Shown piece after piece: positions 44,154-52,921 of a DNA stretch of 64,000 nt (position 1 is the first letter of the stretch; each line of letters starts with the position of its first letter). This DNA comes from Chelativorans sp. YIM 93263 (GTDB lineage: Bacteria > Pseudomonadota > Alphaproteobacteria > Rhizobiales > Rhizobiaceae). The stretch lies in NCBI RefSeq assembly GCF_028767125.1, contig NZ_JAKCWP010000001.1, forward strand, positions 620,001 through 684,000. The letters are read 5' to 3'. The position numbers were made by a program, and so were the translations under genes. The notes under the pieces are model-generated. The model ran no database searches. It saw only the letters and a program-made list of their open reading frames with translations, and was not told the DNA's origin.

Positions 44154-45686
44154 TCAAGCCGCCTGTGCAACCTGGTCACTGGCCACGCGATAGGAGATCG
44201 CCTCCGCAATGTGGATGCGCCCGACCTTCTCCTGTCCTTCCAGATCGGCCAGCGTGCGCGCTACCTTGAGCACGCGATGGAATGCGCGAGCGGAGAGGCT
44301 CATTTTCTCGCTCGCGTCCTGGATAAGGGCCAGGCCCTCCGAGTCGGGTGCGGCAACCTCCTCCACGAGCGCGGCCGAGCATCGGGCGTTCGTCATCCAG
44401 CCCGGCAGGCCGAGCGCGGCGTAGCGCTCGCGCTGAATGTTCCGTGCCCGTGCCACCCGCTCCGCGACCGATGCGCTCGCCTCGGCCTTTCGGGGGCGGA
44501 TGAGGTCGCTTGCCGTCACTGCCGGCACGTTAATCCTGAGATCGATACGGTCGAGGAACGGCCCGGAGATGCGCGCCTGGTAGTCAGTCTGGCAGCGCGG
44601 CCCCCGTGCGCAGCGATGGCCCGGCTCTCCCGCCATGCCGCAGCGGCAGGGGTTCATCGCTGCAATGAGCTGATGCTTGGCCGGATAACTGACCCGCTGG
44701 TTCGCACGGGCGATGATGCATTCGCCTGTTTCCAGCGGCTGGCGCAGGGAATCGAGCACCTGCTGGGAAAATTCCGGCAATTCGTCCAGGAAAAGCACGC
44801 CGTGGTGCGCGAGCGACGCCTCCCCGGGCCGGACCCGCAGCCCGCCGCCCACCATGGCGGCCATGGATGCCGAATGATGCGGCGCGCGGAATGGCCTGCG
44901 GTCCGAAAGTCGCCCGTCGGCCAGTTCCCCGGCGATGGAGGCGATCATCGAAACCTCCAGGAGTTCGCGCGGCGAAAGAGGCGGCAGGATGGAGGGAAGA
45001 CGCTGGGCGAGCATCGACTTTCCCGCCCCTGGAGGTCCGACCATCAAAAGATTGTGGCCGCCGGCCGCCGTCACTTCGAGTGCGCGCTTGGCGCTTTCCT
45101 GCCCCTTGATGTCGGCGAGATCGGGCATTTCCCCCGGCGGCGGGCCCACAGCCGGCTGCGGGCGGGTCATGACCTGCGTCCCGCGGAAATGGTTGGCGAG
45201 CGCCACCAGGCTGCGCGGGGCAAGAACGTCGATATCTTCGCTCGCCCAGGCTGCCTCCGGCCCGCATTCATACGGGCAGATCAGGCCCTTGCCCAGCCCG
45301 TTCGCCCCTATGGCGGCTGGAAGAACGCCGGCCACGGGCGCTACGGTGCCGTCAAGCGCGAGCTCTCCGAGCACGATATAGTCGCCCAGCGCGTCCGCCG
45401 GAACAGCCCCGAGCGCGGCCATGAGGCCCAGCGCGATCGGCAAGTCGTAATGGCTGCCTTCCTTCGGCAGGTCGGCGGGCGCCAGATTCACCGTTACGCG
45501 CTTTGGTGGCATGGAAAGGCCGGAGGCATGAAGCGCAGCCTGCACCCTTTCTCGGCTTTCCGTGACCGCCTTGTCGCCGAGGCCGACGATCTGAATGCCC
45601 ATCTTGCCCGGCGCGACCATCACCTGGACATTGACCGGAACAGCTTCGATTCCCTGAAACGCAACCGTCTGTACGCGCGAAACCAT
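44154..45686 (-). CDS. comM: ComM/YifB-family magnesium-chelatase-like AAA+ ATPase
   Basis: 510 residues. The N-terminal ChlI-like domain (VNVQVMVAPGKMGIQIVGLGDKAVTESRERVQAAL) precedes the AAA+ domain with Walker A GPPGAGKSMLAQRLPSILP, Walker B VLFLDELPEFS, RPFRAPHHSASMAAMVGGG and the C-terminal Mg-chelatase helix bundle. ComM is a hexameric branch-migration helicase for transformation and recombination. A GAAC-N7-GAAC motif lies about 80-90 bases upstream. It lies downstream of gshB on the same strand. Confidence 0.93.
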   Translation of the reverse strand: MVSRVQTVAFQGIEAVPVNVQVMVAPGKMGIQIVGLGDKAVTESRERVQAALHASGLSMPPKRVTVNLAPADLPKEGSHYDLPIALGLMAALGAVPADALGDYIVLGELALDGTVAPVAGVLPAAIGANGLGKGLICPYECGPEAAWASEDIDVLAPRSLVALANHFRGTQVMTRPQPAVGPPPGEMPDLADIKGQESAKRALEVTAAGGHNLLMVGPPGAGKSMLAQRLPSILPPLSPRELLEVSMIASIAGELADGRLSDRRPFRAPHHSASMAAMVGGGLRVRPGEASLAHHGVLFLDELPEFSQQVLDSLRQPLETGECIIARANQRVSYPAKHQLIAAMNPCRCGMAGEPGHRCARGPRCQTDYQARISGPFLDRIDLRINVPAVTASDLIRPRKAEASASVAERVARARNIQRERYAALGLPGWMTNARCSAALVEEVAAPDSEGLALIQDASEKMSLSARAFHRVLKVARTLADLEGQEKVGRIHIAEAISYRVASDQVAQAA

Positions 45687-45763
45687 ACGCCCCCGCCTTT
45701 CGGCGCCCCTCGCCTGAAGTATTGGCCCAAAGCCTATTCAGCACAAAAGAACACACGCTTCAA

Positions 45764-45778
45764 GAACGTTTGGCGAAC
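45764..45778. promoter_or_regulatory. Possible LexA (SOS) box upstream of comM
   Basis: GAACGTTTGGCGAAC fits GAAC-N7-GAAC exactly, the direct-repeat LexA operator reported for Rhizobiales. It lies 78-92 bases upstream of the comM start. A further GAAC sits at 45749-45752. The motif has eight fixed bases, so a chance match is possible. Confidence 0.45.
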
Positions 45779-45809
45779 AGAATAAGTCAATGCACGGAAA
45801 AGTAGCGGA

Positions 45810-46757
45810 TCACGTCCGTGTCCGGCGCTCCTCGACGGCATCCCAGAAGAGCCCGGCTATATCCGCGCCGCCGAACTTCTGCACCTCCCGCACGCCCGTC
45901 GGCGAGGTGACGTTGATCTCCGTGAGCAGTCCGCCGATCACGTCGATCCCCACCAGGGTGAAGCCGCGTTCGCGCAGGGCCGGGCCGATGCGTGCGCAGA
46001 TTTCGCGTTCGCGCTCCGTCAGTTCGGAGGGCTCGGCGCGCCCGCCCACATGCATGTTCGAGCGCGAATCGTGCTCTGCCGGCACGCGGTTGATGGCGCC
46101 GACAGGCTCGCCTTCGATCAGAATGATGCGCTTGTCGCCGCCGCGCACCTCTTTCAGGTAGCGCTGGACGATGAAGGGCTCGCGAAAGGTCTGCGTGAAC
46201 AGCTCCAGAAGGGCGGCAAGGTTGCGGTCGGCCTCGAGCAGGTGGAAAATGCCGGCTCCGCCATTGCCATAGAGCGGCTTGACGATGATGTCGCCGTGAT
46301 CCTTGCGAAAGGCATCGACCTCAGACGCGTCGCGTGTGATCAGCGTGTCCGGCATGAGGTCGGCGAACTCCGTGACGAAAATCTTTTCCGGGCTGTTGCG
46401 CACCCAGGCCGGGTCGTTGACCACGAGTGTCTGCGGATGAACCCGCTCCAGGATATGCGTTGTCGTGATGTAGTGCATGTCGAAGGGTGGATCCTGACGA
46501 AGCAGGACGACGTCCAGCTCCGACAGGTCCGTCTTCACCGGCGCGCCGAGTGTGTAATGATCGCCCGCCTCGTCGCGGACGCTCATCTCCTCCAGCGCCG
46601 CGATCGCGCGGTCGCCGCGCTGTGACAGCCGGTCGGGCGTATAGTGCCAAAGCTGATGACCGCGTCTCTGCGCCTCCAGCGCCAGCGCGAATGTGGTGTC
46701 ACCGGCGATCGACACTGTTGAAATGTGGTCCATCTGAAACGCGACGCTGAGCGGCAT
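45810..46757 (-). CDS. gshB: Glutathione synthetase
   Basis: 315 residues. ATP-grasp ligase with [87 protein letters not shown] and [21 protein letters not shown]. It joins gamma-glutamylcysteine and glycine to glutathione. The neighbourhood with comM is typical; the yraN gene often found beside it is absent. Confidence 0.96.
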   Translation of the reverse strand: MPLSVAFQMDHISTVSIAGDTTFALALEAQRRGHQLWHYTPDRLSQRGDRAIAALEEMSVRDEAGDHYTLGAPVKTDLSELDVVLLRQDPPFDMHYITTTHILERVHPQTLVVNDPAWVRNSPEKIFVTEFADLMPDTLITRDASEVDAFRKDHGDIIVKPLYGNGGAGIFHLLEADRNLAALLELFTQTFREPFIVQRYLKEVRGGDKRIILIEGEPVGAINRVPAEHDSRSNMHVGGRAEPSELTEREREICARIGPALRERGFTLVGIDVIGGLLTEINVTSPTGVREVQKFGGADIAGLFWDAVEERRTRT

Positions 46758-46977
46758 GGCAGACTGTCTCCGTCAAGTTGGCGCCTAGAGCGAGAATCCA
46801 ATTCGCCCTGACTATCGTTGAGCGCAAATGACGCCGCCCGCGCCCGCCTGTCAAGAAACGGCATTTATACCGGTCCAGCACCAACATGTCTCAAGGCCTC
46901 GCGCCGATGAAAGATACGTTTCCTAAACACTTTCGCAGGCAAGATAAGGTCAAAACATTGTTTTATTGGGAAAATAG

Positions 46978-48327
46978 ATGGCGTCCGCCCTGCCGATCCG
47001 CAAAATCGAAAACGGCCGCAGTGAAGAGCTGGTGCTCACCGATCCACTGACAGGTCTGGGCAATGCCAACCGTTTCTTCGACAAGGTGAACCGGCTGATC
47101 GCCGAACGAGCGGATGATCCTGCTCCCTTCGCTGTTTTTGTTCTCGATCTCGACGGCTTCAAGCCGATCAACGATCTCTTCGGCCGCAGCGCGGGCGACG
47201 ACATTCTTCAGCAGGTCGCCATGCGGCTGCGCGCAGCCATGGACGAGACCTCCACCGTGACGCGCATCGGAGCGGACGAGTTCGCCTTTCTCTTTCCAAT
47301 GGTGTTCAGCGAGGATGCGGCGGCCGATAAAGCACGCATGCTGATCGAGATTCTGTCCGCGCCCTATGACGTGGGCCACCGCACGGCGCGGCTCTCCGCT
47401 TCCGTCGGCTGCTCCCTGTTCTACTCCGAAGGGGATACGACAGATCACCTCTTGAGCAAGGCCGAGACGGCGCTTTATCAGGCCAAGCGCTCCGGCCGGG
47501 GCCACGTTGTCGTCTACACGCAGCAAATGGAGGAAGCCGCAAAGCGCGTCACCCGCATCGAGCAGGCCCTTCGCCGGGCGGCCGCGGCTGGCGAGGTGGA
47601 GCCTCATTTCCAACCGATCGTCGATCTGGCGACGCGGCGAATCGTTGGGTTCGAGGCGCTGGCGCGCTGGACGGATCGGGACCTGGGCCCCGTTCCGCCT
47701 GGGGTTTTCATTCCCATCGCCGAGGAACGCGGCATCATCTCCCAGCTCTCGCAGCTGGTCCTGCGAAAGGCGGTGGAGACGGCCCGCGAATGGCCGGAGC
47801 ATCTTTTCCTTTCGTTCAATCTCTCGCCGTCGCAACTCGTTGACCACAACACCGGCCTGCAGATCCTCGCCATACTGGAGCGCACCGGCTTCAATCCGCG
47901 TCGCCTGGAAATCGAGATCACGGAGACCGGGCTGATGACCAATCCCGCCTCGGCAGAGAAGATCGTGCAGGACATGCAAAGGGTGGGCATTCGTGTCTCG
48001 CTGGACGATTTCGGCACAGGTCAGTCCAGCCTGGGGCGACTTCGCGACTTCCACTTCGACAAGCTCAAGATCGACCGCGCGTTCGTTTCATCGATACTCG
48101 AGGATCGGCCGTCCGAGCACATCATCCGCGCCATTCTCGCCATGTGCGAAGGACTAGGCATGGACGTCGTCGCCGAAGGCATCGAGCATGAGAAGCAGGC
48201 AAACCGCCTGATCGAATTCGGCTGCGGCAGTGGGCAGGGTTATCTCTTCGGCAAGCCGAAGAGCGCCGAAGAGACGCTGGATTATCTGCGCGCCGTGATG
48301 TCTTCGCCGAAAAAAGCCGCCTGCTGA
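46978..48327 (+). CDS. GGDEF-EAL protein, probable cyclic-di-GMP phosphodiesterase
   Basis: 449 residues, no membrane segment. The GGDEF domain (about 20-180) begins DPLTGLGNANRF but its active-site motif reads GADEF (residues 98-102), with Ala in the second Gly position, so cyclase activity is doubtful. The EAL domain (about 195-440) keeps EAL (226-228), the EITETGLM motif, LDDFGTGQSSL and VAEGIEHEKQANRL, so it should hydrolyse c-di-GMP. Monocistronic, divergent from gshB. It may tune the pilus or attachment functions; no sensor domain is present. Confidence 0.88.
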   Translation: MASALPIRKIENGRSEELVLTDPLTGLGNANRFFDKVNRLIAERADDPAPFAVFVLDLDGFKPINDLFGRSAGDDILQQVAMRLRAAMDETSTVTRIGADEFAFLFPMVFSEDAAADKARMLIEILSAPYDVGHRTARLSASVGCSLFYSEGDTTDHLLSKAETALYQAKRSGRGHVVVYTQQMEEAAKRVTRIEQALRRAAAAGEVEPHFQPIVDLATRRIVGFEALARWTDRDLGPVPPGVFIPIAEERGIISQLSQLVLRKAVETAREWPEHLFLSFNLSPSQLVDHNTGLQILAILERTGFNPRRLEIEITETGLMTNPASAEKIVQDMQRVGIRVSLDDFGTGQSSLGRLRDFHFDKLKIDRAFVSSILEDRPSEHIIRAILAMCEGLGMDVVAEGIEHEKQANRLIEFGCGSGQGYLFGKPKSAEETLDYLRAVMSSPKKAAC

Positions 48328-48439
48328 TCGCGCAACCCGAGAGCGCCGGCCACGTTACCGAGGGCGTGCCGGAAACCGGCCCGCTCTTGTCTTTGGGAAT
48401 TGCCAGAGGCATATCTGCCTTCCGAGGAGGCCGAGCATC

Positions 48440-49207
48440 ATGATGCCGAGCGAAAGATTTCCCGATCTCGAAGACGCATCCGTTCTCATTACCGGCGGCG
48501 GTTCCGGTATCGGCGCCGCTCTGGTGGAAGGTTTTTTCCGTCAGGGCGCACGTGTTGCGTTCATCGACATTGCGGAGGATGAAAGCCGCGCTCTATGTGA
48601 GCGCCTGGGCCAGGAAGAGGGGCATGTGCCGCTCTTCCTCCATGCAGACCTGCGCGACATCACCTCGCTTCGCAAGGCGGCGGAGGAGGCCGCGCAAGCA
48701 AACGGACCCGTATCCGTCCTCGTCAACAATGCCGCTTGGGACGATCGGCACGAGATCGAAGATGTCACGCCAGATTACTGGGACAATAACCAGGCGATCA
48801 ATCTACGCCCGCAATTCTTTGCCATTCAGGCCGTCGTCCCGGGCATGAAGGCGGCCGGCGGCGGCGCCATCATCAATTTCACGTCCATCTCCTATATGAT
48901 CAATCAGGGCGAAATGCCCGCCTACACGGCGGCAAAAGGCGGGATTGTCGGGCTCACCAAAGGTCTCGCCGGCGCGCTCGGCCCGTCCGGCATCCGCGTC
49001 AACGCCATTGCGCCCGGCTGGGTGCTCACCGAACGCCAAAAGGAGCTCTGGGTGACGGATGAGGGGCTTCAGAGCCATATCGAGCGGCAATGCCTCAGGG
49101 AGCCATTGCAGCCGGCGGATATGGTCGGCCCGTGCCTCTTTTTGGCGTCCAGCCTTTCGCGCATGATGACGGCACAGACACTGATCGTCGATGGAGGGGT
49201 TTTGTGA
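48440..49207 (+). CDS. Short-chain dehydrogenase/reductase (probable sugar dehydrogenase)
   Basis: 255 residues. NAD(P)-binding TGGGSGIGAAL near residue 16, VLVNNAAWDD near 94 and the active-site pattern YTAAKGGIVGLTKGLAGALGPSGIRVNAIAPGWVLTER. GAGGAGG lies 10-16 bases upstream of the ATG. The stop overlaps the start of an SMP-30 lactonase, suggesting sequential reactions: aldose to aldonolactone, then ring opening. Substrate not determinable; a close functional parallel lies at 51265-52035. Confidence 0.88.
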   Translation: MMPSERFPDLEDASVLITGGGSGIGAALVEGFFRQGARVAFIDIAEDESRALCERLGQEEGHVPLFLHADLRDITSLRKAAEEAAQANGPVSVLVNNAAWDDRHEIEDVTPDYWDNNQAINLRPQFFAIQAVVPGMKAAGGGAIINFTSISYMINQGEMPAYTAAKGGIVGLTKGLAGALGPSGIRVNAIAPGWVLTERQKELWVTDEGLQSHIERQCLREPLQPADMVGPCLFLASSLSRMMTAQTLIVDGGVL

Positions 49208-50082
49208 GCGACGTGAGCGTTTCGGTTTTTTCGGGGCTTCCCTGTCATCTGGGAGAGGGGCCGAGCTATGATGCCCGCACAGATACGCTCTTCTGGTTTG
49301 ACATCGTCGAAAAAAGACTTCTGGAAAAGCCTTTCTCCGGCGGCGAGACGATCATCCACGATCTGCCTCTGGTGGCCAGCGCCCTGGCAGCGGTGGACGC
49401 TGACCGCCAAGTCCTGGTGACGGAAAAAGGCCTGCAACTCAGAAACCGGTCCAGCGGTGCACTGGAGATGCTGGCCGAGGTAGAAGCCGACCGTCCGGAT
49501 ACCCGCTCCAATGATGCACGGCCGCACCCCTGCGGCGCGTTCTGGTTCAGCACCATGGGCAGGAAGGCCGAGCCGCGGGCCGGCGCGATCTATTGGTATT
49601 TCCGCGGTGAGGTGCGCCGGCTGTTCCCGGACATCACCATCCCGAACGCGATCAGCTTCTCGCCCGACGGCGCCACGGCGTATTTTTCCGACACGCGTGA
49701 AAACCGGCTATACCGGGTCCCCTGTGATCCGGAGATGGGGCTGCCGCTGGGCGAACCGACTCTTGTCATGAATGGCAACGATCGGCCGGGCGGCATAGAC
49801 GGTTCGGTGATTGATGCCGAAGGAACGATATGGAACGCCCGCTTCGGTGGCAGTTGCCTGGAGGCACTCTCCCCCGAGGGCGAGCTCATCCGCAGCATCA
49901 AGCTGCCGGCGCGGCAGCTCACCTGCCCAGCCTTCGTCGGGCGCAACGCCGACCGCCTCGGCGTCACCTCGGCTTTCGAGGGCATGGACGCCGAGGAACG
50001 CAGGGCCGACCCGCACGCGGGCAAGACGTTTCTTCTCGACCTGAAGGTCGAGGGCAGGCTGGATCCGCCGGTTCTGCTGTGA
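49204..50082 (+). CDS. SMP-30/gluconolactonase family lactonase
   Basis: 292 residues, six-bladed propeller. Metal-site pattern: Glu in HLGEGPSYDARTDTLFWFD, Asn/Asp in SNDARPHPCGAFWFSTMG, PNAISFSPDGATAYFSDT and GGIDGSVIDAEGTIWNARFGG. GTG 49204 overlaps the SDR stop (GTGA), so the two are coupled. The frame is open upstream but inside the SDR gene. It should hydrolyse the lactone made by the neighbouring dehydrogenase. Convergent with the Gfo/Idh/MocA gene. Confidence 0.87.
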   Translation: MSDVSVSVFSGLPCHLGEGPSYDARTDTLFWFDIVEKRLLEKPFSGGETIIHDLPLVASALAAVDADRQVLVTEKGLQLRNRSSGALEMLAEVEADRPDTRSNDARPHPCGAFWFSTMGRKAEPRAGAIYWYFRGEVRRLFPDITIPNAISFSPDGATAYFSDTRENRLYRVPCDPEMGLPLGEPTLVMNGNDRPGGIDGSVIDAEGTIWNARFGGSCLEALSPEGELIRSIKLPARQLTCPAFVGRNADRLGVTSAFEGMDAEERRADPHAGKTFLLDLKVEGRLDPPVLL

Positions 50083-50110
50083 GATGAAATCAGGCTCGGC
50101 GGGTCTGGCG

Positions 50111-51226
50111 TCAGGCAGCGGCGTCACGCGCGAACTGGCGTAGATCGACGGGCTGCCCGGTGCGAACGGAATGTTCGGCCGCTTCCCCAATCAGAACCGA
50201 CCAATACCCTTCGAAAAGGCCGACCTCCGGCTTGCCGGCCCCGCGCCGGGTCAGTTCCAGGAAACGCTCGTGCTGAAAGAAGGTCGAGCCGTGATGATCG
50301 CCGGCGCGCAGGATCTTTTCGTCCACGGCCACGGTCTCGCGCAGCTCCTCCTTCTCCTTTCGGTTGGCGACGACAAATTCGGCCGCGCGTTCCTTGCCGT
50401 GCCGGGAAAAGCGGGCCGGCCCCGGGACAAGTGCCTGGAGGCGGGCGACATCTCCGGCTACCATGACCTCTTCCTGCCAGCGCCCTCCCTCGGCAAACAT
50501 GCACAAATCGAGCATGCCGCGTGTGCCACCTGCAAAGTCGATGCAGACATAGGCGTTGTCGAGAATGTCAGGCACCTGGCCGTCATAGCGCTCGTCGCGG
50601 TGATTGACGTCCGCCCCTCCGGTCGCGAAGAGCCGCACCGGCTCGGCGTCGAGGATATGGCGCATGAGATCGAACAGGTGACAGCATTTTTCGACCAGCG
50701 TGCCGCCGGTGCGCGCGTTGAAGCGGTTCCAATCGTCCACCTTGGGAAGGAACGGGAAGCGATGCTCGCGAATGCTCACCATGCGCGGCGTGCCGGCGCG
50801 ACCGGCTCGCACCTCCTCGATCAACCGGGTGATCGGCGCCATGTAGCGGTATTCCATCGCCACCCATACAGGGGCTGACCGCCGCTCGGCCAACCGCATC
50901 AATTCCAAGCAGTCGCGGGTGTTTGTGGCCAGCGGCTTCTCGCAGAGAATCGGCTTGTCCGTCGCCATGAGATCCCGCATCAACGAAAGATGCAGGTCGT
51001 TGGGCGCGGCGACGACATAGACGTCGCACAGATCGGCCGAAAGCAAGTCGCGATGGCTGGTGAAGCTGCGAGTGCCCGGGCCTGCGAGATCGGCCGCTTT
51101 TTGGCGCATCGCCTCGTCCGGGTCGGCGATGGCGACGACTTCCGCACCGTCCAGAAGCGCGATGTTGCGAATGTGTTCCTGACCCATCATGCCCGCGCCA
51201 ACGAGACCGTAGCGGATCGTACTCAT
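50111..51226 (-). CDS. Gfo/Idh/MocA-family oxidoreductase
   Basis: 371 residues. N-terminal Rossmann domain YGLVGAGMMGQEHIRNI, dinucleotide region VVAIADPDEAM, and the catalytic-site motif CEKPLATNTRD with Lys near residue 97. The C-terminal alpha/beta domain has GGTLVEKCCHLFDLMRHIL. Such enzymes oxidise or reduce sugars, inositols or glycosides with NAD(P). AAGGAG precedes the ATG. Last gene of the dehydratase operon (55458 to 50111); it could oxidise the released sugar or a glycoside. Confidence 0.87.
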   Translation of the reverse strand: MSTIRYGLVGAGMMGQEHIRNIALLDGAEVVAIADPDEAMRQKAADLAGPGTRSFTSHRDLLSADLCDVYVVAAPNDLHLSLMRDLMATDKPILCEKPLATNTRDCLELMRLAERRSAPVWVAMEYRYMAPITRLIEEVRAGRAGTPRMVSIREHRFPFLPKVDDWNRFNARTGGTLVEKCCHLFDLMRHILDAEPVRLFATGGADVNHRDERYDGQVPDILDNAYVCIDFAGGTRGMLDLCMFAEGGRWQEEVMVAGDVARLQALVPGPARFSRHGKERAAEFVVANRKEKEELRETVAVDEKILRAGDHHGSTFFQHERFLELTRRGAGKPEVGLFEGYWSVLIGEAAEHSVRTGQPVDLRQFARDAAA

Positions 51227-51264
51227 GATTTCTCCTTGCTAGTGAACGCCCTGCGGACCGCCGG

Positions 51265-52035
51265 TCAGCCCAGCGTGATGCCCGCATCGACGATGAAATT
51301 CTGGCCCGTGCAGGCGGCTGATTCTTGCGATGCGAGGAACAGCACCATGCGCGCCACATGCTCCGGCTCGAGCGTCATCTTCAGCACCTGCCGCTCTTCG
51401 ATTTCGCGGTCCATCTCGGGCGTGCGCCAGAGACGCTGCTGCCTTTCGGTGAGCACGGCGCCCGGCACCACCGAGTTGACGCGAATGCCGAAGGGGCCAA
51501 GCTCGCTGGCGAGGGTGCGCGTCAGGCCGTTGATGGCCGCCTTGGACGTGGTGTAGCCGGCCATGCCGGGTTTGCCGCGCATCCAGCTCACCGAACCCAT
51601 ATTGATGATCGAGCCCCCTCCGGCTGCCTTCATGCCCTCGAGCACAGCCTGGCTGGAGAAGACGTGGTGCGACAGGTTCGTCGCCAGACAATCATTCCAG
51701 TAATCCGCCGAAAGGTCTTCAAAGGCATGGCGGTCGTCGCGCGAAGCATTGTTGACGAGCACGGTGAAGGCGCCACGCTGCTCCGAAAGCGCGACGATGG
51801 CCGCCTGCAGCGCCTCGACATCCCGCAGGTCGCAGGCGCGGAAGACGGTAGCCTCGCCGAGTTCCGCCACAAGCGCCTCCCCCGCCGCCTGGTCGATGTC
51901 CAGAATGCCGATCTGCGCCTCCTGGGCGACGAAGGCCCGAGCAATCTCGGCGCCGATGCCGCTTGCCCCACCGGTGATAAGCACGCGCGCGCCGAAAAGC
52001 GAACTGTACCGTACGGTTCTGTAGTCGGCCGTCAT
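51265..52035 (-). CDS. Short-chain dehydrogenase/reductase (probable sugar dehydrogenase)
   Basis: 256 residues. TGGASGIGAEIARAF, LVNNASRDD and YTTSKAAINGLTRTLASELGPFGIRVNSVVPGAVLTERQ show a classical SDR, clearly related to the enzyme at 48440. ATG 52035 is taken since AGGAT lies upstream and it follows the lactonase stop by 7 bases; an in-frame start at 52080 would overlap that gene. Probably oxidises an aldose to a lactone. Confidence 0.88.
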   Translation of the reverse strand: MTADYRTVRYSSLFGARVLITGGASGIGAEIARAFVAQEAQIGILDIDQAAGEALVAELGEATVFRACDLRDVEALQAAIVALSEQRGAFTVLVNNASRDDRHAFEDLSADYWNDCLATNLSHHVFSSQAVLEGMKAAGGGSIINMGSVSWMRGKPGMAGYTTSKAAINGLTRTLASELGPFGIRVNSVVPGAVLTERQQRLWRTPEMDREIEERQVLKMTLEPEHVARMVLFLASQESAACTGQNFIVDAGITLG

Positions 52036-52042
52036 TATCGGA

Positions 52043-52912
52043 TTATCCTGCGAATAGGGGTTCGGGTTGGCCTGCCACATCGGTGCTTATGGCAAAGAGG
52101 TTGCCGGACTGCGGCCAATCGGCCAGTTCTTCCGCCGAGCGGCCATGGCGCGCCGAGGTGACGTAAAGCGTTTTCAGATCGCTGCCGCCGAAGGCGCACA
52201 TGGTTGGACAGCGCGCCGGCACCGGGTATTCCTCCAGAAGCTCGCCCTCCGGCGAAAGCCGCACAACGCGTCCGCCCTCGTAAAGCGCCGACCAGTAGCA
52301 ACCCTCCGCATCAACCGCCGCCCCGTCGGGCCGTCCGTTGTCGTCGGGGAAGCGGTGGAACACGGACCGTTCACCGATTTCGCCGGTCGCCGGATCGAGC
52401 GGATAGCGATAGATCACGTGGGCGCGGGTATCGGCGTGAAAGGCCGTGCGCCGGTCGGGCGCGAAGGCCACGCCGTTCGAGACCTTTATCTCGCCGGCGA
52501 GACGATGGCATGAAAGGTCGGCATCCACGCGGTAGAGGTTGGCCGCCGGCCGGTCCCGCGGCTCATACATCGTGCCGGCCCAGAAACGCCCCCAGGGGTC
52601 GACGCGGCCATCATTGAAGCGGCTGATCGCGGTGTCTTCCTGCGGATTTGCGATAAACTGCTGCTTGCTGCCGTCCTCGCCAAGCAGCCACAGGCCGGAG
52701 CGCAGGCCGGCGATGAAACCGCCGCCGTTGCGAATACCGATGCAGCCGATGTTCTCGTCCATGGAGATCGCGGTGTTTTCGCCCGTTTCGGGGTCGAAAC
52801 GATTGAGGCTGGGGCCTTCGATATCCACCCACCAAAGCACGCCTTCCCGGACGGACCAGACCGGGCATTCGCCAAGCGCGGCCTGGGCGTTGAGCACTGT
52901 CTCGAAAGCCAT
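52043..52912 (-). CDS. SMP-30/gluconolactonase family lactonase
   Basis: 289 residues. Metal ligands appear in ALGECPVWSVREGVLWWVDIEG, RFNDGRVDPWGRFWAGTMYE, VSNGVAFAPDRRTAFHADT and DNGRPDGAAVDAEGCYWSALYEGG. Belongs to the sugar lactone lactonase branch. Nine bases after the aldolase gene and 7 before the SDR gene, within the dehydratase operon. Confidence 0.9.
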   Translation of the reverse strand: MAFETVLNAQAALGECPVWSVREGVLWWVDIEGPSLNRFDPETGENTAISMDENIGCIGIRNGGGFIAGLRSGLWLLGEDGSKQQFIANPQEDTAISRFNDGRVDPWGRFWAGTMYEPRDRPAANLYRVDADLSCHRLAGEIKVSNGVAFAPDRRTAFHADTRAHVIYRYPLDPATGEIGERSVFHRFPDDNGRPDGAAVDAEGCYWSALYEGGRVVRLSPEGELLEEYPVPARCPTMCAFGGSDLKTLYVTSARHGRSAEELADWPQSGNLFAISTDVAGQPEPLFAG

Positions 52913-52921
52913 TCTGCGTCC

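Noticed and set aside
44040-45785. 581-codon plus-strand open frame opposite comM
   Set aside because: Antisense shadow of comM, which has complete AAA+ motifs.
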